NCBI GenBank assembly: GCA_963810525.1
Contig: CAWENB010000003.1
Coordinates: 434,001 to 498,000 of the forward strand
Origin: JAICLK01 sp963810525
GTDB taxonomy: Bacteria; Patescibacteriota; Saccharimonadia; Saccharimonadales; UBA4665
DNA: 64,000 bases
Reading direction: 5' to 3'
The notes below the pieces were generated by a model. The model was not told where the DNA came from. It saw only the letters and a list, made by a program, of their open reading frames with translations, and made no database searches. Position numbers and translations under genes: made by a program. The first letter of the stretch is position 1. Each line of letters begins with the position of its first letter. Positions 24,263 through 34,113 of this stretch are shown in pieces.

Positions 24263-26911
24263 CTACCGAACCGCAACGAAACGGTCATACTCCTGGTTTA
24301 TATTTTCGAGTAAGGTTTCAGCTTCGGCCAGGCTTTGTCGCGTCTGCTCTACTACCTGTTCCGGGGCATTTTTTACATAGGCCTTGTTGGCGAGTCGGGC
24401 TTTCAGTTGACCGATGGTGGTTTCAGCGCCGTCACGTTTCGCAGCCAGTTCGTCGGCGTATCTCTTGGCAGTGTGCGCGTCGATGTCGAGCCAGCAATGG
24501 TGGGAAGTTTGCGTGAGACGTACGCCGCCTTTTTCTTTCGTTACTTCCGTAACTTCTTTGACTCTGCTGAGCTGGCGGATGAGATCTGCGTTAGCTGCGA
24601 GCAGCGGTTCATCGGCATAGCACAGGCGAACATCGCGTACGTTCAAGGCATTCACGATGTAGCGCGTCTCAGTAACGATAGTTTTGATAGCGTCGAACTG
24701 CTCGCCGGCTTTGCTGTCATAGCCGGGGAAACTCGGCAAGGTTGCCGTTGCCAGCAGCGAGTCCTTTTCCCAAGCGAGTGTCTGCCAAATGGTTTCGGTC
24801 ACAAACGGCGCAAACGGATGCGCCAATTTGAGAACTGCCTCGAGCGAAAATGCCAGCAGCGGAATATCAGGGTTCGCTTTCGAGGCCTCCACATACCAGT
24901 CGGCGAACTCGTCCCAAATAAAGTGGTACAGCGTTTCGTAGGCTTCGGCAAAACGGAAATTGTCCAAATCGGCAGAGATTTTCTCTGTCGTATGTTGTAA
25001 CTTAGTCAATACCCAGTGATCGGCTATCGTGTCGGGTACGGCTGTACGATCGTGATAGCTATCCCCTACCTTACCCTCAATATAACGGGCGATGTTCCAG
25101 AGCTTATTGCAGAAGTTACGATTGGCTTCAATCTTGCCCCAACCCCAGTTTTGGTCGTTGCCGGGCGTCACGCCCATGATGAGCGCCATGCGGAGCGCGT
25201 CAGTGCCGAATCTCGGGATGACGTCAAGCGGGTCAATAATTGATTCCGGGCGACTCTTGCTCATCTTCTTGCCGTCTTCGGCCCGAATCATGCCATGCAG
25301 ATAAACATGCCTAAATGGAACTTGGCCGGTGATGTACGTCGTGGACAAAATCATACGCGCGACCCAGAAGAATAGAATATCCCAGCCCGTCTCCATGACG
25401 TTCGTCGGATGGTAGGTTTGGAAATCTATACTTTTGTCGAGTAAGTCCTCCAGTGACAGCGAATAATCCTCGGCTAACTTCGGGTCAATGAGCGTACTCC
25501 ATGTCCAAAGCGCCGAGCTGAACCAAGTGTCGAGTGTGTCCGGATCCTGTTCCCACTCGTTCCAGCCTTCACTTTCGTCGTCAACCGGAGGCAAGACGCC
25601 CACAAACGTCTCTTCGGTGCCGTCGGTGTGTTTGCGGTACCATACCGGCAGGCGGTGCCCCCACCAAATCTGGCGGCTGATGCACCAGTCGCGTAAGTTA
25701 TCGATCCAGTGGAAGTATATTTTCTCGAACCGCTTAGGAGTGATAGTAATATCGCCTTCCGTGACAACCGATTGCATGACTTCCTTCAGGCTGCGTTGTT
25801 TGCCTTTCCATTCAACAATGGGTTTATTGACGTCCACGAACCACTGTAGCTTGATTTGAGGCTCGATAACTCCCTTACCGCGGTCGTTAATGGCAACGTT
25901 ATGCACGTAGTTTTCATCAGTTTTGATAAGTAGTCCCTTTTTTGCCAGTTTATCTACAATTTTGGGCCGTGCTTCAGTTATATCCATACCGGCGAACTCT
26001 TGGGCAATGGGTAGTAGTTTCCCATGGAAGTCGATGATTTGCTCTTTATCGAGTCCGTGCCTTTCGGCAATCTCAAAGTCGACCAGGCTGTGCCAGGGAG
26101 TGATTGTCATGACGCCGGTACCGAAGTCTGGGTCGGCGACTTCGTCCTTAATAAGCGTGGCGGTTATCGGGCCGTTAATCCATTCAACCTCGAATGTTTG
26201 GCCGTGCTTGTATTTGGCGTAGCGCTTATCGTCCGGGTGCATAACGATATATTTATCGCCGAATTTGGTTTCCGGCCGGGCGGTGCCGATCTCAAACGGT
26301 CCGTACTTAAAGGTGTAGAACTTCCCTTTCTCTTCTTTGTAGACTACTTCGTCGTCCGAAATATTGGTCTCGAGGTTAGGGTCCCAATTCACAATGCGAC
26401 TGCCGCGGTAAATAAGACCGTCATCATACATCTTGGTAAACGTTTCATTAACGCAACGATTTAGGGCGTCGTCGAGTGTGTAGCGCAGTCGCGACCAATC
26501 AGCGCTTGCCCCCATCGCCCGCATCTGGCCGAGCATGGTTTCGCGGCTATTGCCTACAAATGCGCGCGTCCGCTCCAGGAATGCGTCGCGTCCGACGGCA
26601 TGTTTATTCGTCCCTTCGTCTGCCAGTTTTTTTTCGATAATCGCATTGACCGGTATGGCGGCATGGTCGGTGCCCGGCAGCCATAGCACGTCTTTTCCCT
26701 GTTGGCGGGCGTGGCGAGCCATGATATCTTGAAGCGTGAGGAACAATGCATGGCCGAGGCTGAGCGTGCCGGTCTCGTTCGGCGGCGGCATACTGATGGA
26801 AAAATGGGGTTTGTTGCTTTCCGGGACGGCGACGAAAGCACCGCTCTTTTCCCATAGCGCGTATATATCGGCTTCGTACTGGCCGGGTTCGTAGACCTTC
26901 GGTAGCTTCAT
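24263..26911 (-). CDS. valS: Valyl-tRNA synthetase
   Basis: 882 residues, full length for a class Ia ValRS. It charges tRNA-Val and edits Thr. HIGH-type motif SLGH (51-54) after PPPNETG, the tRNA/amino acid region TDHAAIPVNAIIEKKL, a CP1 editing domain in the middle (IGTARPETKFGD, HPDD), the KMSKS signature (KKMSKSRPESIID), an anticodon-binding helical domain and a C-terminal coiled coil (LKARLANKAYVKNAPEQVVEQTRQSLAEAE), as in typical ValRS. The start overlaps an upstream short frame by ATGA. Confidence 0.97.
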   Translation of the reverse strand: MKLPKVYEPGQYEADIYALWEKSGAFVAVPESNKPHFSISMPPPNETGTLSLGHALFLTLQDIMARHARQQGKDVLWLPGTDHAAIPVNAIIEKKLADEGTNKHAVGRDAFLERTRAFVGNSRETMLGQMRAMGASADWSRLRYTLDDALNRCVNETFTKMYDDGLIYRGSRIVNWDPNLETNISDDEVVYKEEKGKFYTFKYGPFEIGTARPETKFGDKYIVMHPDDKRYAKYKHGQTFEVEWINGPITATLIKDEVADPDFGTGVMTITPWHSLVDFEIAERHGLDKEQIIDFHGKLLPIAQEFAGMDITEARPKIVDKLAKKGLLIKTDENYVHNVAINDRGKGVIEPQIKLQWFVDVNKPIVEWKGKQRSLKEVMQSVVTEGDITITPKRFEKIYFHWIDNLRDWCISRQIWWGHRLPVWYRKHTDGTEETFVGVLPPVDDESEGWNEWEQDPDTLDTWFSSALWTWSTLIDPKLAEDYSLSLEDLLDKSIDFQTYHPTNVMETGWDILFFWVARMILSTTYITGQVPFRHVYLHGMIRAEDGKKMSKSRPESIIDPLDVIPRFGTDALRMALIMGVTPGNDQNWGWGKIEANRNFCNKLWNIARYIEGKVGDSYHDRTAVPDTIADHWVLTKLQHTTEKISADLDNFRFAEAYETLYHFIWDEFADWYVEASKANPDIPLLAFSLEAVLKLAHPFAPFVTETIWQTLAWEKDSLLATATLPSFPGYDSKAGEQFDAIKTIVTETRYIVNALNVRDVRLCYADEPLLAANADLIRQLSRVKEVTEVTKEKGGVRLTQTSHHCWLDIDAHTAKRYADELAAKRDGAETTIGQLKARLANKAYVKNAPEQVVEQTRQSLAEAETLLENINQEYDRFVAVR

Positions 26912-27261
26912 TGCTCGTCCTTTCCCTTTCTATGCCTCTTATGCTCGGCGTATCGCTGCTTCAGCTGCTTCTCCAGCGTAAGGTTAGGTACGCTTTCGTC
27001 CGCTGCTCGCCACCGCCCTGCACTCAAGTCAGAGTGTCTTAACTTTGCTTTCTCTAGAGTAACACCCCGAGAGATTTTTGGCTACTCGAAGAAAACGCCC
27101 AAAATATTCACATGAAAATATAGCAACTCAAACCATAGTTCTCGCTTGAAAACTCTCGTTCCAGTCGCTGATCCCGTCACTTTTGTCTTCTCACTTTTTA
27201 TTTTAGACAAGAATAAGCATAACAGATTTGTGCTGCCTGAGAAAAATCTTTTTTACAACGG
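26912..27261. other. 350-bp intergenic region between valS and tsaD
   Basis: Both genes are on the minus strand. An open frame without ATG runs into the valS start with an ATGA overlap (minus strand, about 27111-26910; it ends EKQLKQRYAEHKRHRKGKDEQ). It could be a small gene with a TTG start (~39 aa) or chance. No T-box features (no AGGGTGGNACCGCG-like antiterminator) were seen. Confidence 0.4.
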
Positions 27262-28323
27262 CTACATACTCAGGTTGGGCGCAATTTCCAAGGCGTACGG
27301 GTCGGCCTGTGGCTGCTCAAGCGTCGCCTTGAAGCAACCAAGGGTCGCAATCATCGCTCCGTTGTCAGTGCAGAGCTTCAGGCTGGGGTACTCAATGGGC
27401 GAGGGGAGCCGGTCGTCTAGCATCTTGCGCAGGGCGCGGCTGGCCGCCACCCCGCCGCCGATGATGATGCTCTTTGGCTGGTATTCTTCGCACGCCAGGG
27501 CGGCTTTGTCGACGATGGTTTCGAACGCCACGCGTTGGAAACTCGCGGCAATATCGGCCTTCTGGGCGTCGTTTAGTAGGGCAGGAAGCTTTATTGACGG
27601 AAAAGTGTAATCTTTCCCGACTTGAGCCTGTGCGACGCGCAAAACGGCTGTTTTGAGTCCGGAGAAGCTGAAGTCGTATTTGCCCTCCATATGGGCCTTC
27701 GGTAACTTGAACGCCTTCGGATTCCCCTCGGGTGCCAGTTTATCAACGCTCACACCTCCGGGGTAGGGGAGGCCGATAATCTTCGCCACCTTGTCGAATG
27801 CCTCGCCGATAGCATCATCCCTGGTTTGGCCGAGCAGCGTGTAGTCGAAGTGGTTGCGGAAGAATACAAGTTGGCTGTGGCCGCCGCTCACGATCAGCCC
27901 GAGCATTGGAAACTCCGGCTGCGACGTGCGCATCGTTGGGTCGGGCAGGGAAGTCTCGGTCAAAAAGTTGGCGTACAGATGCGCTTCCACGTGATTAACG
28001 GCGAAGAGCGGCTTGCGTTTGACGATCGCCAGCGTGCGTGCCGCCAGCACCCCGATAAGCAGACTGCCACCGAGGCCGGCACCGTAGGTGACGGCAATAG
28101 CGTCGATGTCGTCCCAACCGCAACCGGATTGTTCGAGCGCTTCTTGAACAGTCGGCAACATTACTTCGATGTGGCTGCGCGCTGCAATCTCCGGCACCAC
28201 GCCGCCGTATTTTATATGCATATCCATACTGCTGGCAACGGCGTTTCCCAGTAGTTTTCGTCCATCCGCAACGATGCCGACCGCCGTCTCGTCGCAACTC
28301 GTTTCAATGCCCAACACAATCAT
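27262..28323 (-). CDS. tsaD: tRNA N6-adenosine threonylcarbamoyltransferase
   Basis: 353 residues. Catalyses transfer of threonylcarbamoyl to A37 of ANN-reading tRNAs together with TsaB/TsaE. Signatures: GIETSCDET at the N-terminus, the metal-binding NHVEAH (His111, His115), SGGHSQLV, FSFSGLKTAV and GGGVAAS. Length is normal. The minus-strand TAGAAT lies 9 nt before the ATG, again with no leader. The divergent gene at 28465 shares the ~140-bp AT-rich promoter region. Confidence 0.97.
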   Translation of the reverse strand: MIVLGIETSCDETAVGIVADGRKLLGNAVASSMDMHIKYGGVVPEIAARSHIEVMLPTVQEALEQSGCGWDDIDAIAVTYGAGLGGSLLIGVLAARTLAIVKRKPLFAVNHVEAHLYANFLTETSLPDPTMRTSQPEFPMLGLIVSGGHSQLVFFRNHFDYTLLGQTRDDAIGEAFDKVAKIIGLPYPGGVSVDKLAPEGNPKAFKLPKAHMEGKYDFSFSGLKTAVLRVAQAQVGKDYTFPSIKLPALLNDAQKADIAASFQRVAFETIVDKAALACEEYQPKSIIIGGGVAASRALRKMLDDRLPSPIEYPSLKLCTDNGAMIATLGCFKATLEQPQADPYALEIAPNLSM

Positions 28324-28464
28324 ATACCGATAATTCTACCATACGATTTTAAGCAATATAATTTTATGGCGTATAAAACAAGCAAGTGACTTAGAATATT
28401 GACTAAAACTATAATTTATGCTAATGTTTAAATAAGTTATTTAATCAAAAAAAGTTCTCTACCC

Positions 28465-30756
28465 ATGCCAGCCCACGAATCCGCACCGCTACCGCAACCG
28501 TCCGACGAACTGGTACGGGTAATGGCGGACGCGCAGCAGGACCGCGAAGCGCTTGCCGACGCCGCGCTGCAGTACGTCGGGTGGAACTCGGCTGCGGCCG
28601 GCAGCTCGGAGGCGCAGGCGCTCGGGGAACGGGCGGATGAAGTTGTCGCAGCTGCGATCGGGAGTGAAGAACTGAGCGAGGCACTGAATCGTCGAGGGGC
28701 CGTGCTCGAAGAGCTGGCCCGAACTGGCGAGATTTCTGATGAGGTGCTGACCCAGGCGGCGGCAATTCAGCTGCTCGTGCGCCGCGGAACGGCACTGGCT
28801 GCGCGTCACGGGGTGCCGATCAATAAAGGCGGCCATACCGTTACCCTAAAACCGGAATCGGTTGCAGCAACAGGAGAGTCGCATGACCCGTTGGACGATA
28901 TGAGCGAGGCGTTTAAAAATGCTACGTCCGCCGAATCGGGCGATGACGATAAAGCAAAAGTGGCGATTGATCCGGCAGCCCTCATTGCGGCGGGTGTTGC
29001 CAAAGCGACGGCAACGGCAAGTAAGTCGTCGCGGCTACACGCTTCGGTAGCGGGCGGCCACCATGCGCCGGTTTCGCCACACGCTGCTCGTCGTGGCAGT
29101 GGCCGAGGCGGCGGTCCTGGCGGGCCAGGTGCAGGCGTACCACCTGGGGGAGCGCACCCCCGGGGCGGCGCCGGCGGTGCTCGGGCAGGTGGTGCCGGCG
29201 GTGGTAGGCCCGGCGGTCCCGGCGGCCCTGGCGAACGCGGCCGGGGCGGTCGTCCTGAGCGTGAACCCGGCCCGATCATTACGAATGATACGTTAGCGCA
29301 GTCATTGCTTGGCATCATCGGGATGGATGGTTATAACAGATTCATTGATGCCGCGCACGGCCGAAATGGAGCTTCTTTAATGTACAGAGAGGTTCCAGGC
29401 CGCCAGCCACTGACCGCTGAAATGGTCCTGAAAGCCATCCAAAATGCCGGCGTCAACGAACATGATTCCGCATTCGGCATACCTGATTTGTACGAGTTAC
29501 CGAATATGCCAAGCGCGGAACAGATATTCGCGACCTATACGCAGCTGGCCTACGGCGTAGAGTTTGCAGGGATAGATCCTGGGACGGGATCCATCATGTA
29601 CCAGAACCACAACGGCGAACCAATAGACGCCCTTCTGGTGCACACGCTTCATGGCCTGGCCAACGTCCCGCAACTGACGCAGGACATCCAGCGTAACATC
29701 GTCGACACGCGCTTGGCAGAAGGCCTGGGCAGGACCTTCGTCGTGGCCGATCCGCAAGTCGTGATGGAGGGTGAGGGCGCCCATGCGACGGTTAGAAAAT
29801 TAGGCAAGCCGCACTTGCTGGTTGAGCCAATCCCCCTCGATGACGACCCGGCTCATCCCGATGACGGCCTGCACCTTGATGTTAAGGAAAAAGGCTTCCT
29901 CACCTTTCTTGCTGAGAATCCTGCCGTAGGGCCTACGACGCAGGATTGGTATGGTCGTGAGAATCGAGTCTTGCAGCAAACGGCCCGGGATTACCTGGTG
30001 CTGCATCTCGATAATCCAAAAGCCAAAAAACTTGAGAAACTCAGTGTGGAAGCCGGTAGGTTGATCGACAGCCTCAGGGAGAAACTTGGCCCGGCGGTTT
30101 CGGCGGTTGTACTGGTTGAGCGAGGCGTTGACCCGCACCACGTGGCGACTCCCGTCAGATGGCACTCCGCTATAACTCCGGGAACGTTGGATCGCGCCCG
30201 GGCAGAGTGGCAGACCGCTAGGCGGCAAGGTGACCCTGGCGACGCCGCCATTCTTCGAAGCGCGCAGCAGCGAGCCGAAGCATTTGCGGCGTTTGGCGCG
30301 GGACTGCAGCACTTGGCGCTCGTCGAAGATGGCAAGGCCTTTCACGATAGTCAGCTAAACCCTGAACAAAGCTGGCGGGTTATCCACAACGCTTTCGCCG
30401 ACTATGAGGCGCGAGCTGAGGCGACCCGGCCGGATGCGGAAACTGATGAGCAGGATCGCATTTCGGCGAGACTTGCCGAAATCCCCGATATCATACGTCG
30501 CAGGCGCTTGGCGCCTGGCACGCCTGCATACTACATTTTGATGGTCGAGCATGATGAACTAACGAACCCAGCTAGGGTGCATGAACTTGTCGAACTAGCC
30601 GGTGACCGGGCAGTTCTGGGAGCCAGGCCTGGTCTTAACGCTGAGGCTCGCAATATATGGCGCGAGCAAAGACAAATGATGTGGCGGAGAGTATTTCCTC
30701 GTCCGCCTCGCCACCGACGGCCTCCTGCTCCCCCTGCTCCCGGTCCGCGACCGTAA
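28465..30756 (+). CDS. Large protein with Gly/Arg/Pro-rich central region, unknown
   Basis: 763 residues, no signal or TM. N-terminal helical, Ala/Glu-rich region (1-200). A disordered stretch (about 205-272) of GGxGGPG/RGG-type repeats is encoded by ~210 bp of extremely GC-rich DNA. A folded C-terminal region (~275-740) contains LLGIIGMDGYNRFIDAAHG, FVVADPQVVMEGEG, and LDVKEKGFLTFLAENPAVGPTTQDWYGRENRVL. The tail is Pro/Arg-rich (PRPPRHRRPPAPP). I do not recognise any domain. Arg/Gly-rich segments often bind RNA or drive condensation, but that is speculation here. Confidence 0.7.
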   Translation: MPAHESAPLPQPSDELVRVMADAQQDREALADAALQYVGWNSAAAGSSEAQALGERADEVVAAAIGSEELSEALNRRGAVLEELARTGEISDEVLTQAAAIQLLVRRGTALAARHGVPINKGGHTVTLKPESVAATGESHDPLDDMSEAFKNATSAESGDDDKAKVAIDPAALIAAGVAKATATASKSSRLHASVAGGHHAPVSPHAARRGSGRGGGPGGPGAGVPPGGAHPRGGAGGARAGGAGGGRPGGPGGPGERGRGGRPEREPGPIITNDTLAQSLLGIIGMDGYNRFIDAAHGRNGASLMYREVPGRQPLTAEMVLKAIQNAGVNEHDSAFGIPDLYELPNMPSAEQIFATYTQLAYGVEFAGIDPGTGSIMYQNHNGEPIDALLVHTLHGLANVPQLTQDIQRNIVDTRLAEGLGRTFVVADPQVVMEGEGAHATVRKLGKPHLLVEPIPLDDDPAHPDDGLHLDVKEKGFLTFLAENPAVGPTTQDWYGRENRVLQQTARDYLVLHLDNPKAKKLEKLSVEAGRLIDSLREKLGPAVSAVVLVERGVDPHHVATPVRWHSAITPGTLDRARAEWQTARRQGDPGDAAILRSAQQRAEAFAAFGAGLQHLALVEDGKAFHDSQLNPEQSWRVIHNAFADYEARAEATRPDAETDEQDRISARLAEIPDIIRRRRLAPGTPAYYILMVEHDELTNPARVHELVELAGDRAVLGARPGLNAEARNIWREQRQMMWRRVFPRPPRHRRPPAPPAPGPRP

Positions 30757-30851
30757 ATATCAAACGGGCTAATATAAGACTCAAAACAGCTCAGTTCAGG
30801 GCAGGCCCGAGTTGTTTGGTGCTAAGGGGTTAAAAGCCGTATACTGAGCGC

Positions 30852-32219
30852 ATGAATCCGCGAAAAATCGTTAAAAATTTTATTCCTAAGAGTCTGTTCA
30901 CGAAAATCGAACCCTACGGCCATTTGGGCGAGGCGGTGGTGGAAAATATTCTGTATGGTTTCCCGACTCATGGCTTGAAGGTGATCGGCGTGACCGGCAC
31001 CGCCGGCAAAACAACCACCTGTACGCTCATTACGCACATGTTGCGCGAAAGCGGTCTCAAAGTCGCCATGATTACGACGGTGGCGATTGATTACGGCGAC
31101 GGCAGAGGCGCCCGTCCCAACAACACCCGCATGACATCGCTCGGCTCGCTGCAGCTCATCAAGTCGGTGAAGCAGATGAAGGCTGCCGGCGTGGAATGGC
31201 TGGTGCTCGAAACGACAAGTCAGGCGCTGGCGCAATACCGTGTGTGGAGCGTGCCGTACACGATCGTGGCATATACGAACCTGACCCATGACAATTTCCA
31301 CTACCACGGCACCTTTGAACGCTACCGTACGGCCAAGCTCATGCTCTTCAAGCAGTGCAACCGCAACAAAAAAGGGTTGCTGCGCACCGGCATCGTCAAC
31401 GCGGATGACGAGAACGGACACTATTTTGCTGACGCAATTGCGCATCCGGTGACGTACGGAATCAATGGCGGCGATCTACAGGCCAGTGACATTGAGCTTA
31501 AACCGGCGGGTGTCGGCTTTCATGCAAAAGTCGGGGACGACGAGTATGATATTGCCAGCAACTTGCCGGGCGAATTCAATGTCTATAATTGTCTGGCCGC
31601 CGTCGGGGTTGCCCGGGCTGCCGGTTTAAGCCGGGAGCAAATCGAAACGAGCGTGGCAAGCTTAAAGATGGTTGACGGACGCATGAATACGGTAGACGAG
31701 GGTCAGGATTTCGGCATCATTGTAGACTATGCCTGCACGCCGGATGCATTCGAGAAAGTCTTCGCTGCTATCAAACCGGCGGTGAAGGGGCGGATTATCA
31801 GCGTGTTCGGCACGCCGGGCCGCCGCGACGAATTAAAGGGGCCGATCCAGGGCGAAATTGCCGCCAAAAATTCCGACATCGTCATCCTGACCGAAGAAGA
31901 CGACCGCGACCAAGACGGTACGCGGCTGATGGAGCTCTGTGCGACGGGCGCGGAGCAAGTCGGCAAAATCCGCGATACAGACTTATTTCTCATTCACGAG
32001 CGCGAAGCCGCCGTGCAGAAGGCGATCGATATCGCCAGGTCCGGCGACATGGTAATGCTGCTCGGCAAGGGCGAAGAGCGCGTCATCATCACCAACAAAC
32101 CCGACTTCAAACCCACCCCCGGCCACAACTACAACGAAGCCACAGACACCATTCGCCGCTCCTACAACGACACCGAAGCCGCCCGCGCCGCACTTGATAA
32201 ACGATTCGCTAAAATTTAG
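30852..32219 (+). CDS. MurE-like Mur ligase family protein
   Basis: 455 residues. ATP-dependent Mur ligases add an amino acid to UDP-MurNAc peptides. Visible: the P-loop GVTGTAGKTTT (47-57), TTSQAL (121-126), NLTHDNFHYHG (143-153) and the central VDYACTPDAF (291-300), where MurE normally has VDYAHTP, so the conserved His is Cys295. The C-terminal motif is FGTPGRRDELKGP instead of FGxGGDRDxxKRP, and no DNPR/DxxR diaminopimelate motif is present (EEDDRDQD). The N-terminal UDP-binding domain is reduced to ~40 residues. Probably a CPR-specific peptidoglycan or related ligase with unusual substrate. TATACT lies 6 nt before the ATG. Confidence 0.8.
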   Translation: MNPRKIVKNFIPKSLFTKIEPYGHLGEAVVENILYGFPTHGLKVIGVTGTAGKTTTCTLITHMLRESGLKVAMITTVAIDYGDGRGARPNNTRMTSLGSLQLIKSVKQMKAAGVEWLVLETTSQALAQYRVWSVPYTIVAYTNLTHDNFHYHGTFERYRTAKLMLFKQCNRNKKGLLRTGIVNADDENGHYFADAIAHPVTYGINGGDLQASDIELKPAGVGFHAKVGDDEYDIASNLPGEFNVYNCLAAVGVARAAGLSREQIETSVASLKMVDGRMNTVDEGQDFGIIVDYACTPDAFEKVFAAIKPAVKGRIISVFGTPGRRDELKGPIQGEIAAKNSDIVILTEEDDRDQDGTRLMELCATGAEQVGKIRDTDLFLIHEREAAVQKAIDIARSGDMVMLLGKGEERVIITNKPDFKPTPGHNYNEATDTIRRSYNDTEAARAALDKRFAKI

Positions 32220-32493
32220 AACAGTCTTCAAATGCGACAACGGCGAATATCTCTGGAGTGAAATTGATATGATACACGCGGCACTTATGAAAATACACAA
32301 CAATGCAAAAAGTACGTTCACAGAATGATCTTATATTCCTAAACTTACTCCGTAATGCATCGCGGGATTGTTGATTATTGACTGGTAGAGATAACTTTTT
32401 AGTCTAGCCAGACAAATTATTTACATATCGGCAATAGTATGCTATAGTTTATTCGTTATAGTACCAAAACAAACACTAAGAGCCTAAGCTTAT

Positions 32494-33108
32494 ATGACAT
32501 ATCCTGATCATCTTTCACAGCCCGGCATCGAAGTACAGGCTAGAGTCGAAGCTCTGCAACTGGCTGGAGCGGAGACGACTGCACCAAACTTTAATGTTGC
32601 CGAAGCTAATCAGGGTGATGTTATATGGGGCGACAAGAGATGGTTGGTGACGCCGAATGACGATGGTTATTTACACTATAAGTCGGTAATGGAAATAGCG
32701 GGACTTCCGTACATCGAAAATGACCCGGACTTAGGTGACGAATTGGTTGTCGTAGGACAGATTCCTAGAAGTGCTAGAACTATCGCTCAAATTATTCCAA
32801 GCATGCAGCCAACAGGTGGCGGCTTGACATCTCAGGACGCTTTTTACATGATCGGCCACTCAATCCATCAGATTGAGGCGAGAGCCAATCTGACTCCTGA
32901 CCCTGAAAGCTTAAATATTAGACGAATTTTACTCCTTCGCGAACAAGCGAAAATTTTACTTATTCCCACAATACGTTTTGTTCACCTTACCAATACGAGC
33001 ATTGATGAAGTGGCAGAATCAATGAGGGGCCAACTTGCCCGTGACTATTCACGTTTCGGTACAGTGGCACTGGTTGGCTCCCTTCAGAGAGGACTAAGCG
33101 GCGTATGA
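32494..33108 (+). CDS. Unknown protein, first of a two-gene unit
   Basis: 204 residues, soluble. Contains VIWGDKRWLVTPNDDGYLHYKSVMEIAGLPYI and LTSQDAFYMIGHSIHQIEARANLT; no known domain recognised. Its stop overlaps the start of the kinase-like gene by 4 nt (ATGA), so the two are translated together. The pair is AT-richer than the surrounding genes and preceded by 270 bp of AT-rich DNA, which suggests acquisition. It may be a partner or substrate of the kinase-like protein. Confidence 0.6.
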   Translation: MTYPDHLSQPGIEVQARVEALQLAGAETTAPNFNVAEANQGDVIWGDKRWLVTPNDDGYLHYKSVMEIAGLPYIENDPDLGDELVVVGQIPRSARTIAQIIPSMQPTGGGLTSQDAFYMIGHSIHQIEARANLTPDPESLNIRRILLLREQAKILLIPTIRFVHLTNTSIDEVAESMRGQLARDYSRFGTVALVGSLQRGLSGV

Positions 33109-34091
33109 TCGAACGGGTTGCCGGCATAGCGGATCCGGCTGGCACAGTTGAGCACCTGAAGCCTGCTGCCGCGCAACGAATTGAAGATTTTATTAACAGC
33201 ATGCCGCCCACAAATGGTGTATATCAAGGAGAACCTCTTGACCGGTCGCCTGATGGAATATATATAAGTCCTGCAACGGCACACGATGGGGAAGAGCTCC
33301 CCCGCATAACAGGGATAGATTTACTTCCGGGGGCGCAGCTTGGTGCCGCAGATTCGCATCATGAAGTTTGTTTTGCTGATGTTGCGCTGACTGAAGCCGA
33401 TGAACCAACACAGAAGATCACCCGTATAGCCATTAAAGCGTTCACTAGTGACTCGGGCCAAGCGGAATATGAACATGACTGCCTGGCGCTTGTGCAGAAA
33501 AAAGGATTTGATACGTTTCGGCCATTGGCACTAGCAAAAAATGGGGACACCACATATCTTATAACTTTGTGGCGCGGCGAGGTAGAGTCACTGGATAATA
33601 TCAACTGGACTATAGCGCCTGATGATGCCGCACGCTACGAGAAAGAAGTGTTGCCAACGTTGACGTTTATAGCCGAGAATATGGCAGATCTGCATGCGAA
33701 GGGCATCTTTCATGGCGATGCGGCAGCTAAAAATTTTGCAAAGAGCGATGCAGGAAAGCCGATCGTGACCGACTTAGAAACCGCCATGATTGCACAAGAT
33801 GAAGACGAGCAATTATTGCTTATAACGGGCGGCGAAAACTTTAGAGACAGTAGAGCTCTCGCTGATGTTGCGCATTTTTGGTATGAACTGACTCACCCTA
33901 CGAAATTGGAAGATACTAACATATTCCTAGAAGGGGCAGACTTCGAAAAGTACCTTGAGGTTTTTGATAGAGATGTGCTGACGCCCTATGTAAAGAGATT
34001 AGAAGCTCAACTAACACCGGAGTTACTCTTGTATGTGGATATTGGCGAATTAAGAAGCGCGATCTTCGATAAAGTAGCAAGCTACCCTTAA
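33105..34091 (+). CDS. Protein-kinase-like fold protein
   Basis: 328 residues. An ATP-binding Lys is visible in IAIKAF (Lys111) and a catalytic loop HGDAAAKN (203-210, in the H-G-D-x4-N form seen in bacterial/APH/RIO-like kinases). The DFG position is DLE (223-225), and a conserved Asp/Arg-rich helical C-lobe follows. The N-terminal ~80 residues are not recognised. All three core catalytic residues are present, so an active kinase is plausible; target unknown. Translationally coupled to the upstream 204-residue protein. Confidence 0.7.
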   Translation: MIERVAGIADPAGTVEHLKPAAAQRIEDFINSMPPTNGVYQGEPLDRSPDGIYISPATAHDGEELPRITGIDLLPGAQLGAADSHHEVCFADVALTEADEPTQKITRIAIKAFTSDSGQAEYEHDCLALVQKKGFDTFRPLALAKNGDTTYLITLWRGEVESLDNINWTIAPDDAARYEKEVLPTLTFIAENMADLHAKGIFHGDAAAKNFAKSDAGKPIVTDLETAMIAQDEDEQLLLITGGENFRDSRALADVAHFWYELTHPTKLEDTNIFLEGADFEKYLEVFDRDVLTPYVKRLEAQLTPELLLYVDIGELRSAIFDKVASYP

Positions 34092-34113
34092 CGCGTGAGC
34101 GATATCGAAATGT

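Noticed and set aside
29063..29296. Plus-strand ORF inside the Gly-rich region that looks like a signal peptide protein
   Set aside because: It is a different frame of very GC-rich repeats inside the 763-aa gene; hydrophobic Ala/Val runs are expected from that composition.
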